From: Streptomyces candidus
Lineage (GTDB): Bacteria; Actinomycetota; Actinomycetes; Streptomycetales; Streptomycetaceae
DNA length: 64,000 nucleotides
Reading direction: 5' to 3'
NCBI RefSeq assembly: GCF_014207445.1
Contig: NZ_JACHEM010000015.1
Span: 1 to 64,000 of the forward strand
This document shows, piece by piece, positions 43,715-52,408 of this stretch; within the stretch, counting starts at the first letter, position 1, and the number at the start of each line of letters is the position of its first letter. Under the pieces are notes generated by a model. It searched no databases, was not told the origin of the DNA, and was given only the letters and a program-made list of their open reading frames with translations. The position numbers and the translations under genes are program-made.

Positions 43715-46069
43715 TCACGCCTCGCCCGCGAACTCCCGAGCCAGATAAGGGGCGGTCCGGCTCCGCGGGTCCGCCGCCACGTCGCGCGGCGGGCCCGCCG
43801 CCACGACCCGGCCGCCCTCGGCGCCGCCGCCCGGACCCAGATCGAGGACCCAGTCGGCCTCTGCCACGACGGCCATGTCGTGCTCGACGACGACCACCGA
43901 GTTGCCCGCGTCGACCAGGCGCTGCAACTGCCGCATCAGGACCTCCACATCGGCCGGATGCAGCCCGGTCGTCGGCTCGTCGAGCACGTAGAGGGTGTTG
44001 CCGCGCCGGGTCGTCGCCCGCTGCAACTCGGTCGCCAGCTTGATGCGCTGGGCCTCGCCGCCCGACAGCTCCGTGGCAGGCTGGCCGAGGCGCAGATAGC
44101 CGAGCCCCACGTCCAGCAGGGCGCGCAGACTCCGCAGGGCGGCCGGGGCGTCCGTGAAGAACCCGGCCGCCGCCTCCACGGTCAGATCCAGCACTTCGGC
44201 GATGTTCAGGCCGCGGTGGGTGACCTGGAGGGTCTCGGGGCGGTAGCGGGCGCCGTGGCACTGCGGGCACGGCGCGTACGTGCTGGGCAGGAAGAGCAGC
44301 TCGACCGAGACGAAGCCCTCGCCCTGGCAGGTCTCGCACCGCCCGCCGGTCACGTTGAAGGAGAACCTGCCCGCCTGGTAGCCGCGCGCCTTCGCCTCGT
44401 CCGTCGCCGCGAACAGCTTGCGCACGACGTCGAAGAGGCCCGTGTACGTGGCCAGGTTGGAACGGGGGGTGCGGCCGATCGGCTTCTGATCGACCGTCAC
44501 CAGCCGCCCGACGCCGGGTTCCTCCTCGGTGATCGCGCCGACGAGCGTGGATTTCCCGGACCCCGACACCCCGGTGACCGCCGTGAACACGCCCAGCGGC
44601 AGCTCCGCCTCCAGCGCCGCGAGGTTGTGCCGGGTGACCGGGCCCAGCTTCAGCCACCCCGACGCCCCGCGCACCGCACGCGTCGGCACGGGCCGCCGGT
44701 CGAAGAGGTAGGGGCGGGTCGCCGACTCCGCCACCTCTGCGAGGCCGGCGGGCGGCCCGCTGTGCAGCACCCGTCCGCCGTGGACGCCCGCCGCCGGTCC
44801 GACGTCCACCAGCCAGTCGGCCCGGCGTACGACATCGAGGTGGTGTTCCACGACGAAGACCGAATTGCCCGCCGCCTTCAGCCGGTCCAGCACGACGAGG
44901 AGAGCCTCGGCGTCCGCGGGGTGCAGGCCCGCCGACGGTTCGTCCAGGACGTACACGACGCCGAAGAGGCCGGACCGCAACTGCGTTGCCAGGCGGAGGC
45001 GTTGCAGCTCTCCGTTGGAGAGTGTGGGAGTCGTGCGGTCCAGGGAGAGGTAGCCGAGACCGAGTTCGGTGACGACGGCGATACGGGCGCGCAGATCGTC
45101 GGTGAGGACCCGCGCCGTCTCGTTCGCACCGGCACCGCTCTCCAGCGTCTGCGCCAGCTCGGCGAGAGGGAGCGCGGCCAGGTCCGCGATCGTGCGGCCC
45201 GTGAACGTGACCGCGAGAGCTTCCGGACGGAGCCTGCTGCCGCCGCACGCCGGGCACGGCGAGCTGGTCAGGAAGCGCTCAGCCCTGGCGCGCAGCGACT
45301 GGCTCCGGGTGTCGGCGAAGGTGTGCAGGACGTACCGCCGGGCGCTCGTGTACGTGCCCTGGTACGGGCGCTGGATGCGCCCCGCCTCGCGCACCGGGTG
45401 CACGGTGACGACCGGCTGCTCGTCGGTGAACAGGATCCAGTCGCGCTCCGCCTGCGGGAGGTCCCGCCACGGGCGGTCCACGTCGTACCCCAGGGCGTCC
45501 AGTACGTCCCGGAGGTTCTTGCCCTGCCATGCGCCCGGCCACGCGGCGATCGCACCCTCGCGGATCGACAGTGCGGGATCCGGCACGAGCAGCGCTTCAT
45601 CGGTGTCGTGCACGCGGCCCAGGCCATGACAGGCGGGGCACGCTCCGGCCGCCGTGTTCGGCGAGAACGCGTCCGAATCGAGGCGCTCGGCACCCACCGG
45701 ATAGGTCCCGGCGCGGGAGAGGAGCATCCGCAGCGAATTGGACAGGGTGGTGACGGTGCCGACCGAGGACCGTGCGGAGGGCGCCGACCTGCGCTGCTCC
45801 AGGGACACGGCGGGCGGCAGCCCGGTGATCTCTGCGACGCGCGGCGCACCGGCCTGGTGGATCAGCCGGCGGGCGTACGGAGCGACGGATTCGAAGTAGC
45901 GGCGCTGGGCCTCCGCGTAGATCGTCCCGAAGGCGAGCGAGGACTTGCCGGATCCGGAGACCCCGGTGAAGACGACGAGCGAGTCGCGCGGCACGTCGAC
46001 GTCGACGTCGCGCAGGTTGTGCTCGCGGGCGCCTCGGACGCGGACGTACGGATCGTGCGGGCTGTGCAT
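43715..46069 (-). CDS. UvrA-like ABC ATPase (short, class II; drug-resistance type)
   Basis: A 784-residue relative of excinuclease subunit A. Two ATPase halves each have a Walker A (GVSGSGKSSLAFG; GVSGSGKSTLVGAI) and signature (LSNGELQRLRLATQL; LSGGEAQRIKLATEL), and there are zinc-binding CPAC pairs (CPACHG, CPACGG; CETCQGEG, CPQCHG). It is about 160 residues shorter than housekeeping UvrA and lacks the UvrB-binding insertion, like DrrC-type proteins that protect against DNA-binding drugs. So it is probably not the main NER protein. GGAG lies six bases before ATG 46069. Confidence 0.9.
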   Translation of the reverse strand: MHSPHDPYVRVRGAREHNLRDVDVDVPRDSLVVFTGVSGSGKSSLAFGTIYAEAQRRYFESVAPYARRLIHQAGAPRVAEITGLPPAVSLEQRRSAPSARSSVGTVTTLSNSLRMLLSRAGTYPVGAERLDSDAFSPNTAAGACPACHGLGRVHDTDEALLVPDPALSIREGAIAAWPGAWQGKNLRDVLDALGYDVDRPWRDLPQAERDWILFTDEQPVVTVHPVREAGRIQRPYQGTYTSARRYVLHTFADTRSQSLRARAERFLTSSPCPACGGSRLRPEALAVTFTGRTIADLAALPLAELAQTLESGAGANETARVLTDDLRARIAVVTELGLGYLSLDRTTPTLSNGELQRLRLATQLRSGLFGVVYVLDEPSAGLHPADAEALLVVLDRLKAAGNSVFVVEHHLDVVRRADWLVDVGPAAGVHGGRVLHSGPPAGLAEVAESATRPYLFDRRPVPTRAVRGASGWLKLGPVTRHNLAALEAELPLGVFTAVTGVSGSGKSTLVGAITEEEPGVGRLVTVDQKPIGRTPRSNLATYTGLFDVVRKLFAATDEAKARGYQAGRFSFNVTGGRCETCQGEGFVSVELLFLPSTYAPCPQCHGARYRPETLQVTHRGLNIAEVLDLTVEAAAGFFTDAPAALRSLRALLDVGLGYLRLGQPATELSGGEAQRIKLATELQRATTRRGNTLYVLDEPTTGLHPADVEVLMRQLQRLVDAGNSVVVVEHDMAVVAEADWVLDLGPGGGAEGGRVVAAGPPRDVAADPRSRTAPYLAREFAGEA

Positions 46070-46163
46070 GGGGAACTCCGTACGCGGGGCGGGGCGGACC
46101 GAAGGGGGCCCGGTGATTCTGGGCGAATATTCAGTGCGGGAGGTGCGGGCAAACAGTTCGATT

Positions 46164-47261
46164 CTAGGCTTCCGTCCGCTTCTGCCCCGGCTCGGCCGGG
46201 TGACCCGCCGTACCCTCCCGCCCCACCAGGGCTGTCTGCGCCGTCGGCCGTCCCGCCAATGCCGCCAGCCGACGGTACGAGTCCAGCAGGCCCTCCCGGT
46301 CGTAGGTACTGGTGGTGACCAGCACCTCGTCCGCGCCGCTCCCCGCGAGTATCTCCTCCAGCCCGGCGGCCACCTGCTCCTCCGTGCCGTACAGGTGTCC
46401 CTGCAGTCCGCTCTCGTAGAAACCGCGCTCCCTCTCGGTCATACCGCCCGACGCGCGGTCCGTACGGGCCAGCCGCTCCACGTGCTCGGCGGGCAGCAAC
46501 GGCGGGAAAGTGCCGTGCGTGCGCGAGTACGCCATGGACCACGCCTCCGGCACCAGGAGCCGACGGGCCGCCTCCTCGGTGTCCGCGACGGCGACCGTCC
46601 CGGCGATCACCACGTACGGTTCGGCCGCCCAGGCCGACGGCCGGAAGTCCGCCCGGTAGCGTTCCACGGCCGCCAGCAGCTTCGCGCGGCCCCGGAGGTC
46701 CCCGACGACGACGGGCAGGCCCGCCGCCGCGGCGATCGCGGCGCCCTCCCCGGTGGCCAGCACGAACGGCGGCACCCGCAGCCCTTCCGCCGGGTACGCG
46801 TGCACCGGAGCGCCGCCGGTGAACCAGCCCAGCAGTTCGTCCAGTTGTTCCGCGAACCGGTCGGCGTCGTCCTTGTCCCGGCCCAGGGCCCTGCGTACAC
46901 CGTCGGTGAAGCCCACGGACCGGCCGAGACCCATGTCGATCCGCCCCGGGAACAGTGCCTCCAGCACCCCGAACTGCTCGGCCACGACAAGGGGCTGGTG
47001 GTTGGGCAGCATCACCCCGCCCGTGCCGACGCGGATCGCGGAGGTCGCGGCGGCCACCGCGGCGGCCAGTACCGTCGGCGCGGAACCGGCGACGCCGGGC
47101 ACACTGTGGTGCTCGGAGACCCAGAAACGGTGGTAGCCGAGCGCTTCGAGCTGCTGGGCCAGGCGCACCGAGTCGCGCAGCGCCTGCGGCCCGTCGTACC
47201 CCTCGCGGGTGCGGGAACGGTCGAGGACGGAGAACTTCGTCTGCGCGATCACTGTGTTCAC
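46164..47261 (-). CDS. LLM-class flavin-dependent oxidoreductase
   Basis: A 365-residue (beta/alpha)8 flavin enzyme of the luciferase-like group (MsnO8-like subfamily). Visible: FWVSEHHSVPGVAGSAP, IRVGTGGVMLPNHQPLVVAE, FPGRIDMGLGRSVGFTDGVR, and FVLATGEGAAIAAAAGLPVV. It would use FMNH2 or F420H2 on an unknown substrate. GTG 47261 lacks a strong ribosome site. Divergent from the HAD gene at 47368. Confidence 0.87.
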   Translation of the reverse strand: MNTVIAQTKFSVLDRSRTREGYDGPQALRDSVRLAQQLEALGYHRFWVSEHHSVPGVAGSAPTVLAAAVAAATSAIRVGTGGVMLPNHQPLVVAEQFGVLEALFPGRIDMGLGRSVGFTDGVRRALGRDKDDADRFAEQLDELLGWFTGGAPVHAYPAEGLRVPPFVLATGEGAAIAAAAGLPVVVGDLRGRAKLLAAVERYRADFRPSAWAAEPYVVIAGTVAVADTEEAARRLLVPEAWSMAYSRTHGTFPPLLPAEHVERLARTDRASGGMTERERGFYESGLQGHLYGTEEQVAAGLEEILAGSGADEVLVTTSTYDREGLLDSYRRLAALAGRPTAQTALVGREGTAGHPAEPGQKRTEA

Positions 47262-47355
47262 ACAGGGTTCAACACCTTCGCGCCGACAGGATTCCCGGAC
47301 CGCCTCCGTACGCGGCGCTCCGGTCCGCTCCGTGCGCCGCGACCCGGACCCTCCT

Positions 47356-47361
47356 TACGCT
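47356..47361 (+). promoter_or_regulatory. Possible -10 of the HAD phosphatase gene
   Basis: TACGCT ends six bases before ATG 47368, which has no ribosome site; a leaderless mRNA fits. Confidence 0.4.
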
Positions 47362-47367
47362 GTGATC

Positions 47368-47868
47368 ATGACCGACCGCCGCAGCCCCGCTCCCCGGCCC
47401 CTCGCCGTCTTCGACCTCGACGGGACCCTCGCCGACAGCGCCCACCGGCAGCACTTCCTGGAACGCCGTCCGCGCGACTGGAACGCCTTCTTCGCCGCGG
47501 CGACGCAGGACCCGCCCCTGGCCGAAGGGGTCGCACTCGCCCTGCGCCGGGCCCAGGACTGCGAGGTCGTCTACCTCACCGGGCGCCCCGAGAAGTGCCG
47601 CCCCGACACCCTCGGGTGGCTGTCCGCCCAGGGGCTGCCGGAAGGACGCGTGTGGATGCGGCGGGACAACGACCGCCGCCCCGCCCGAGTGACGAAGCTG
47701 GAGATCCTGCGAGGTCTGGCGCGCGACCGGGAGATCCGGGTGCTGGTGGACGACGACGCCCTGGTGTGCGAGGCGGCCGAGCGGGCGGGATTCGCTGTCG
47801 TACGAGCCGGCTGGACGACCCCCTCCGAGGCGCTGAAGAACGCCCAGGAACGGGAGGGTCTCACCTGA
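47368..47868 (+). CDS. HAD-family phosphatase (polynucleotide 3'-phosphatase-like)
   Basis: A 166-residue HAD phosphatase without a large cap. Motif I is VFDLDGTLADS, motif II VYLTGRPEKCR, and the acidic motif IV is VLVDDDALV. The TGRPEKCRPDTLGWL context resembles the phosphatase domains of polynucleotide kinase/phosphatases, so a nucleic-acid or nucleotide substrate is possible. It is a single gene divergent from the LLM oxidoreductase. Confidence 0.85.
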   Translation: MTDRRSPAPRPLAVFDLDGTLADSAHRQHFLERRPRDWNAFFAAATQDPPLAEGVALALRRAQDCEVVYLTGRPEKCRPDTLGWLSAQGLPEGRVWMRRDNDRRPARVTKLEILRGLARDREIRVLVDDDALVCEAAERAGFAVVRAGWTTPSEALKNAQEREGLT

Positions 47869-47937
47869 GGGACGCCGGTTGATCCCGGTGCGGGAGAGGT
47901 TGCCCCGTCATGGCACCACACTCGTGGTTGTTCGCGG

Positions 47938-48000
47938 TTCGAGATGTGTTCGAGATGTGCAGACCAAACCCTTGACCCGCCCATTGGTACATGCCAATTT
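47938..48000 (+). promoter_or_regulatory. Promoter with tandem repeat before the solute-binding protein
   Basis: Two adjoining copies of TTCGAGATGTG (47938-47948, 47949-47959) lie just upstream of TTGACC (47972-47977); 17 bases later CAATTT (47995-48000) precedes GTG 48009 by eight bases. The tandem unit is placed like an activator site. Confidence 0.5.
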
Positions 48001-48008
48001 CTAGACCC

Positions 48009-49283
48009 GTGAACTGTGCGAAGAAGCGCCTCCTGTCCGCCTCCGCGGCCCTCGTCATGTCCGGCGTCCTGCTGGCCGGCTGCGGCCTGCTGCCGGCGTC
48101 CTCGGACGAGGGGACGAGGACTGTGACCGTCTGGCTGATGAAGGACAGCGCGTCCGGCGACTTCCTCAAGAGGTTCACGGAGGCGTACGAGAAGGAACAC
48201 GTCCGTACGAAGCTGGACATACAGATCAAGTCGTGGGACGGCATAGGTTCCCAGATCAAGAAGGCGCTGAGGGGCGACGACCCGCCGGACGTCATCGAGG
48301 TGGGCAACACGCAGGTGGCCCACTACGCCGACCACGGCGGTCTGGAGAACCTCACCCTGGAGTCCCTGCGCGATTTCGGCAGTGAGGACTGGCTGCCGGG
48401 ACTCGCCGAGCCGGGAAAGATCAACCACGCCCAGTTCGGCATTCCCTGGTACGCCGCCAATCGCGTCGTTGTCTACCGCAAGGACCTCTTCCAGCAGGCC
48501 GGGGTGCGGGAGCCGCGCGACCGCGAGGAGTGGCTGACCGCCACGGAGAAGCTCAACACCGGCGGCAGGCAGGGCATCTATCTGGCGGGCCAGGACTGGT
48601 ACACCCTCGCGGGCTTCATCTGGGAGGAGGGCGGCGAGCTCGCCGTCGACGCCGGTGGGCGGTGGACGGGCGTCCTGCACTCCGAGGCGGCGCTGCGCGG
48701 CATGAGTTTCTACAAGGAGCTGCAGGCGCTCGGAGGCGGCCCGCGGGACGCGGACGAGGAGAAACCCCCGCAGGCGGGCGTCTTCGCGCAGGGGAACGTC
48801 GCGCAGATCGTCGCCACGCCCGGAGCCGCGAAGATCATCGAGGAGAAGAATCCCGCGCTGCGCGGCAAGCTCGGCTTCTTTCCCGTCCCGGGCAAGTCCG
48901 CCGACAAGCCCGGTGCGGTCTTCACCGGCGGCTCCGACCTGGTGATCCCCGAGAGGACGGGCCAGCGGCAGGCCGCGGTCGAGGTGGTGCAGGCCCTCAC
49001 CGACAAGAAGTGGCAGGTCGATCTGGCCCGCACCATGAGCTACGTGCCCAACAAGGGCAGCCTGATCTCCGAGGTGGCGGACGAGGAGGGCGTCGCCGCG
49101 ATGTCGCGGGGGGCGCTCCAGGGCAGGGCCACCCCGGCGTCACCCAAATGGGGGGACGTCGAGGCGAACAACCCCATCAAGACGTACATGTCGCAGGTAC
49201 TGGGTGGAGCCGACCCGAAGGACGCCGCGAAACGGGCGTCGGACCGCATCACGCTGACCCTGCAACGGTTCGAGGAGGAGTAG
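48009..49283 (+). CDS. Extracellular sugar-binding lipoprotein (ABC transporter, family 1)
   Basis: A 424-residue solute-binding lipoprotein. The signal KKRLLSASAALVMSGVLLAG ends in a good lipobox (LLAGC, Cys25). The rest is a two-lobed sugar-binding fold with VTVWLMKDSASGDFLKRFTE, PPDVIEVGNTQVAHYAD, FGIPWYAANRVVVYRK and GVFAQGNVAQIV. No permease or ATPase gene is adjacent, so it is an orphan or uses permeases elsewhere; in Streptomyces the ATPase MsiK is commonly shared. I prefer GTG 48009 because of the promoter spacing; ATG 47991 would lie inside the promoter. Confidence 0.9.
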   Translation: MNCAKKRLLSASAALVMSGVLLAGCGLLPASSDEGTRTVTVWLMKDSASGDFLKRFTEAYEKEHVRTKLDIQIKSWDGIGSQIKKALRGDDPPDVIEVGNTQVAHYADHGGLENLTLESLRDFGSEDWLPGLAEPGKINHAQFGIPWYAANRVVVYRKDLFQQAGVREPRDREEWLTATEKLNTGGRQGIYLAGQDWYTLAGFIWEEGGELAVDAGGRWTGVLHSEAALRGMSFYKELQALGGGPRDADEEKPPQAGVFAQGNVAQIVATPGAAKIIEEKNPALRGKLGFFPVPGKSADKPGAVFTGGSDLVIPERTGQRQAAVEVVQALTDKKWQVDLARTMSYVPNKGSLISEVADEEGVAAMSRGALQGRATPASPKWGDVEANNPIKTYMSQVLGGADPKDAAKRASDRITLTLQRFEEE

Positions 49284-49293
49284 GACGCGCATC

Positions 49294-49343
49294 CGGGGCA
49301 CGGCGGGCCCTGCGCAGGGTATGTCTCGCAGGACCGTGCCCCG
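49294..49343. terminator. Hairpin between convergent genes
   Basis: CGGGGCACGG (49294-49303) pairs perfectly with CCGTGCCCCG (49334-49343), and CCCTGCGCAGGG inside the loop can form a second small stem. It ends the solute-binding gene and, from the other side, the egt operon. Confidence 0.65.
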
Positions 49344-49347
49344 TCGA

Positions 49348-50310
49348 TTACACCGGGGTGGCCAGCGACAGCGCGAAGCGCCCCGCACGGTCGGTCCACC
49401 AGCGACTCAACTCCAGTCCCGCTACGCCCAGTTCGCCGCGTATCCCTTCCTTGCGGAACTTCGCGGACACCTCGGTCCGCAGTTCCTCGCCCTGCTCGAA
49501 GGTCACCGCCAGGTCCAGTTCCCGCACTTTCACGGTCAGCCCGGAGCGGGCCCGCAGCCGCATCTCGATCCACTCGTGCTCGCCGTCCCAGCGGGCGACA
49601 TGGGTGAAGTCGTCCGGATCGAAGTCCGCGTCCAGTTCACGGTTGAGGACATTCAGCACGTTCTTGTTGAAGGCGGCGGTCACCCCCGCCGCGTCGTCGT
49701 ACGCGGCGACCAGCGTGGCCTCGTCCTTCACCAGGTCCGTGCCCAGCAGCAGGCTGTCGCCCGCACGGAGCAGCGACCGTACGGATTTGAGGAACACGTC
49801 CCGCTCACCGGGCAGCAGATTGCCCAGCGTCCCGCCGAGGAATGCCACCAGCCGTGGTCCCGGCGTGTCCGGCAGGACGAGCCCCCGCGTGAAGTCGGCG
49901 ATCAGCGCGTGCACGGACAGGGCGGGTCGCTCGGCGAGCAGCGCTTCGGCGGCGAGCGTCAGGGCGCTCTCGCTGACGTCCACCGGAAGATAGCTGTGCA
50001 GGCTGGGGAGGGCGTCGAGGAGGAAGCGGGTCTTCTCCGAGGAACCCGAACCCAGCTCGACGAGCGTCCGCGCACCGCACGCTGCGGCGATCTCCGCGGC
50101 GCGGTCCCGCAGGATCTCGCGCTCCGCACGCGTCGGGTAGTACTCGGGCAGGCGGGTGATCTCCTCGAACAGCGCGCTGCCCCGGGCGTCGTAGAACCAC
50201 TTCGGCGGGAGCGTCTTGGGGCTGTGGCCGAGCCCCTGGCGGACGTCGGCGCGCAGGTCGGCGCCGGTCGCGTCGGCGGGCAGGGTGCGGGTGAGGCGGA
50301 GAGGGCTCAC
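49348..50310 (-). CDS. egtD: L-histidine N-alpha-methyltransferase
   Basis: EgtD adds three methyl groups from SAM to histidine to give hercynine, the first step of ergothioneine synthesis. The 320-residue protein has the N-terminal LPPKWFYDARGSALFEEIT, the SAM site LVELGSGSSEKTRFLLDAL and VAFLGGTLGNL, and the C-terminal KVRELDLAVTF / REGI-like histidine-binding region. It is the last gene of egtABCD; GTG 50310 overlaps the egtC stop by four bases. Confidence 0.96.
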   Translation of the reverse strand: MSPLRLTRTLPADATGADLRADVRQGLGHSPKTLPPKWFYDARGSALFEEITRLPEYYPTRAEREILRDRAAEIAAACGARTLVELGSGSSEKTRFLLDALPSLHSYLPVDVSESALTLAAEALLAERPALSVHALIADFTRGLVLPDTPGPRLVAFLGGTLGNLLPGERDVFLKSVRSLLRAGDSLLLGTDLVKDEATLVAAYDDAAGVTAAFNKNVLNVLNRELDADFDPDDFTHVARWDGEHEWIEMRLRARSGLTVKVRELDLAVTFEQGEELRTEVSAKFRKEGIRGELGVAGLELSRWWTDRAGRFALSLATPV

Positions 50311-51062
50311 GTGGTCGGCTCCTCGAACGGGGTCAGCAGGACATCGGTGCGGGTGGCGACGAGCAGACAGCGGTCGGGTACCTCGGTCCAGAGCGGGTCG
50401 TCGTCGTACGGCTCGGAGGCGACCACGGTGCGCCGGCCCGGTTCGAGCAGGTACCAGAGGGTGTCGCCCCAGGCGGACGCCGTGACCGTGCGGCCGTCGG
50501 TGAGCAGCAGGTTCAGCCGGGAGGCGGGCGCTGCGGCAGCGACCTCCCGCACGGTTTCGGTGAGCGCCCGGCCCGTCCCCTCGCCGTTCCGCAGCCGGTG
50601 CAGCAGCAGCGCCCACACCAGTGCGGAGTCGCAGCGCGCCTCCAGGGCCAGCAGCTCGGCGGGAGGCAGTCCGGAGGCCAGCTGTGCCACGGACCCGGGC
50701 CAGTTGCCGAGTGCGCCGTTGTGGCTGAACAGGTAGGGGCCCCAGCTGAACGGGGCCGCTGCCGCTTCGCCGTCCGCACCGGCCTCGGTCGCGTCGCGCA
50801 CCGCCGCGAGGAGCGCCCCGGTACGGACGACACGCGCCAGGTCGGCGAAGTTCGCGTCCGCCCACATGGGTCCCGTACGCCGGTACCGGGCGGGTGCGGG
50901 GTCGCCGTCGGCGTACCAGCCGACGCCGAAACCGTCCGCGTTGACCGTCCCGTGCTTCTGCATCCGGGGCTCCCATGCCTGCCGGTACAGCCCGTGGGCA
51001 GGGTCGACCACCACCTCGCCGATCGCCGACTCGTCCCCCAGAAAAACAAGATGCCGACACAT
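50307..51062 (-). CDS. egtC: Gamma-glutamyl hercynylcysteine S-oxide hydrolase
   Basis: EgtC is a class II glutamine-amidotransferase-fold hydrolase that removes the glutamyl group from the sulfoxide intermediate. The 251-residue protein starts MCRHLVFLG, so Cys2 is the N-terminal nucleophile after Met removal. NADGFGVGWYADGDPAP and FSHNGALGNWPGS form the substrate pocket. Start and stop codons overlap egtB (TGATG) and egtD. Confidence 0.95.
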   Translation of the reverse strand: MCRHLVFLGDESAIGEVVVDPAHGLYRQAWEPRMQKHGTVNADGFGVGWYADGDPAPARYRRTGPMWADANFADLARVVRTGALLAAVRDATEAGADGEAAAAPFSWGPYLFSHNGALGNWPGSVAQLASGLPPAELLALEARCDSALVWALLLHRLRNGEGTGRALTETVREVAAAAPASRLNLLLTDGRTVTASAWGDTLWYLLEPGRRTVVASEPYDDDPLWTEVPDRCLLVATRTDVLLTPFEEPTT

Positions 51063-52408
51063 CAGAGATCCCCCTCCGTCAAGTCACGGGCCGTGCGGAA
51101 ACCGGCGAAGATCTGCCTGCGTACCGGCAGGTCCCAGTTGCGGAAGGTGCCCCGGCACGCCACCGCGTCCACCGCGAAGGAACCACCGCGCAGTACCTTG
51201 TGCGCGGGGCCGAAGAAGACCGCCGAGTACTCGCGGTACGGGAACGGGGCGAACCCCGGATACGGCAGGAAGTCGCTCGACGTCCACTCCCACACATCCC
51301 CCACCAACTGCCGCACACCGAGGGGGGATTCACCGCCCGGGTAGGCCCCTACGGGAGCCGGACGCAGGTGCCGCTGGCCCAGATTGGCGCGCTCCGGAGT
51401 CGGATCGGCGTCGCCCCACGGATAGCGCATCGAGCGCCCCGACACCGGATCGAAGCGAGCCGCCTTCTCCCACTCCGCCTCCGAAGGAAGCCGCCGTCCC
51501 GCCCACCGCGCGTACGCGTCCGCCTCGTACCAACTCACGTGCAGAACGGGCTCGTCGAGCGGTACGGGCTCCGTCACCCCGAAGTGCCGCCGCACCCACT
51601 GTCCGCCCTCGTGGCGCCAGAACAACGGTGCGTTCAGACCGTGGGTGCGCACCAAATCCCAGCCCGGTGCCGCCCACCAACGGGGCTCACGGTAGCCACC
51701 GTCCTCGATGAAGCGCAGATAGGCCGCATTGCTCACCGGCGCCGTGTCGAGCAGGAACGGCGGAACGAAGGTGGCGTGCGCGGGGCGCTCGTTGTCCAGG
51801 GCCCAGGGCTCCACGGACGTCCCCATGGTGAAAGGCCCGCCGGGAACCAGGACTTCCGCAGCGCTCGGGACCGCGTGGGCGGGAACGGACGGAGGCGGGG
51901 GAGCATGCAGTGCCGCCGGACCGCGCCGCAGTTGATGGGTGATCAGCATTGTTTCGTCGTGCTGCTGTTCGTGCTGCGCAATCATCCCGAAGGCGAACGC
52001 GGCACCCATGAGCGGCCCGCCGCCGTCCAGTGCACTGTGCTCCAGGACGTCCAGGGCCCGGCCGCGCACGTCGGCGGCATAGGAACGGGCCTCGGCCGGC
52101 GCGAGCAGCGGCAGCGTCGGGCGCTCGGCGCGCGGGTGCTCGAAGGCGTCGTACACGGAGTCGATCTCCGGGCGCATCGCCTGCCGCCCGGCGACGTTCC
52201 GCAGGAGCCACTGCTCCTCCTGGTTGCCGATGTGCGCCAGGTCCCACACCAGCGGAGACATCAACGGGGAGTGCTGCGAAATGAGTTCTCCGTCGTCGAC
52301 GCACGAGGTGAGGAGATCGGTGCGGGCCCGTGCGGTGGTCAGCGCCTCGACGGCGCGCTTGCGAAGCCCCTCGGAGTCGACCTCCGGGGGCTGGAAGGGG
52401 TGAGTCAT
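51062..52408 (-). CDS. egtB: Hercynine oxygenase (C-S bond forming sulfoxide synthase)
   Basis: EgtB is the non-haem iron enzyme that joins hercynine and gamma-glutamylcysteine with oxygen. The 448-residue protein has a DinB-like N-terminal domain with the iron-binding His (WDLAHIGNQEE and IAQHEQQHDETM) and a C-terminal formylglycine-generating-enzyme fold (LPSEAEWEKAARFDP, GDVWEWTSSDFLPYPG, RGGSFA). It takes the gamma-glutamylcysteine made by EgtA. ATG 52408 overlaps the egtA stop by four bases. Confidence 0.96.
   Translation of the reverse strand: MTHPFQPPEVDSEGLRKRAVEALTTARARTDLLTSCVDDGELISQHSPLMSPLVWDLAHIGNQEEQWLLRNVAGRQAMRPEIDSVYDAFEHPRAERPTLPLLAPAEARSYAADVRGRALDVLEHSALDGGGPLMGAAFAFGMIAQHEQQHDETMLITHQLRRGPAALHAPPPPSVPAHAVPSAAEVLVPGGPFTMGTSVEPWALDNERPAHATFVPPFLLDTAPVSNAAYLRFIEDGGYREPRWWAAPGWDLVRTHGLNAPLFWRHEGGQWVRRHFGVTEPVPLDEPVLHVSWYEADAYARWAGRRLPSEAEWEKAARFDPVSGRSMRYPWGDADPTPERANLGQRHLRPAPVGAYPGGESPLGVRQLVGDVWEWTSSDFLPYPGFAPFPYREYSAVFFGPAHKVLRGGSFAVDAVACRGTFRNWDLPVRRQIFAGFRTARDLTEGDL

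Noticed and set aside
43715..46069. Housekeeping excinuclease uvrA
   Set aside because: The protein is too short and lacks the UvrB-binding insertion; it fits the drug-resistance class better.
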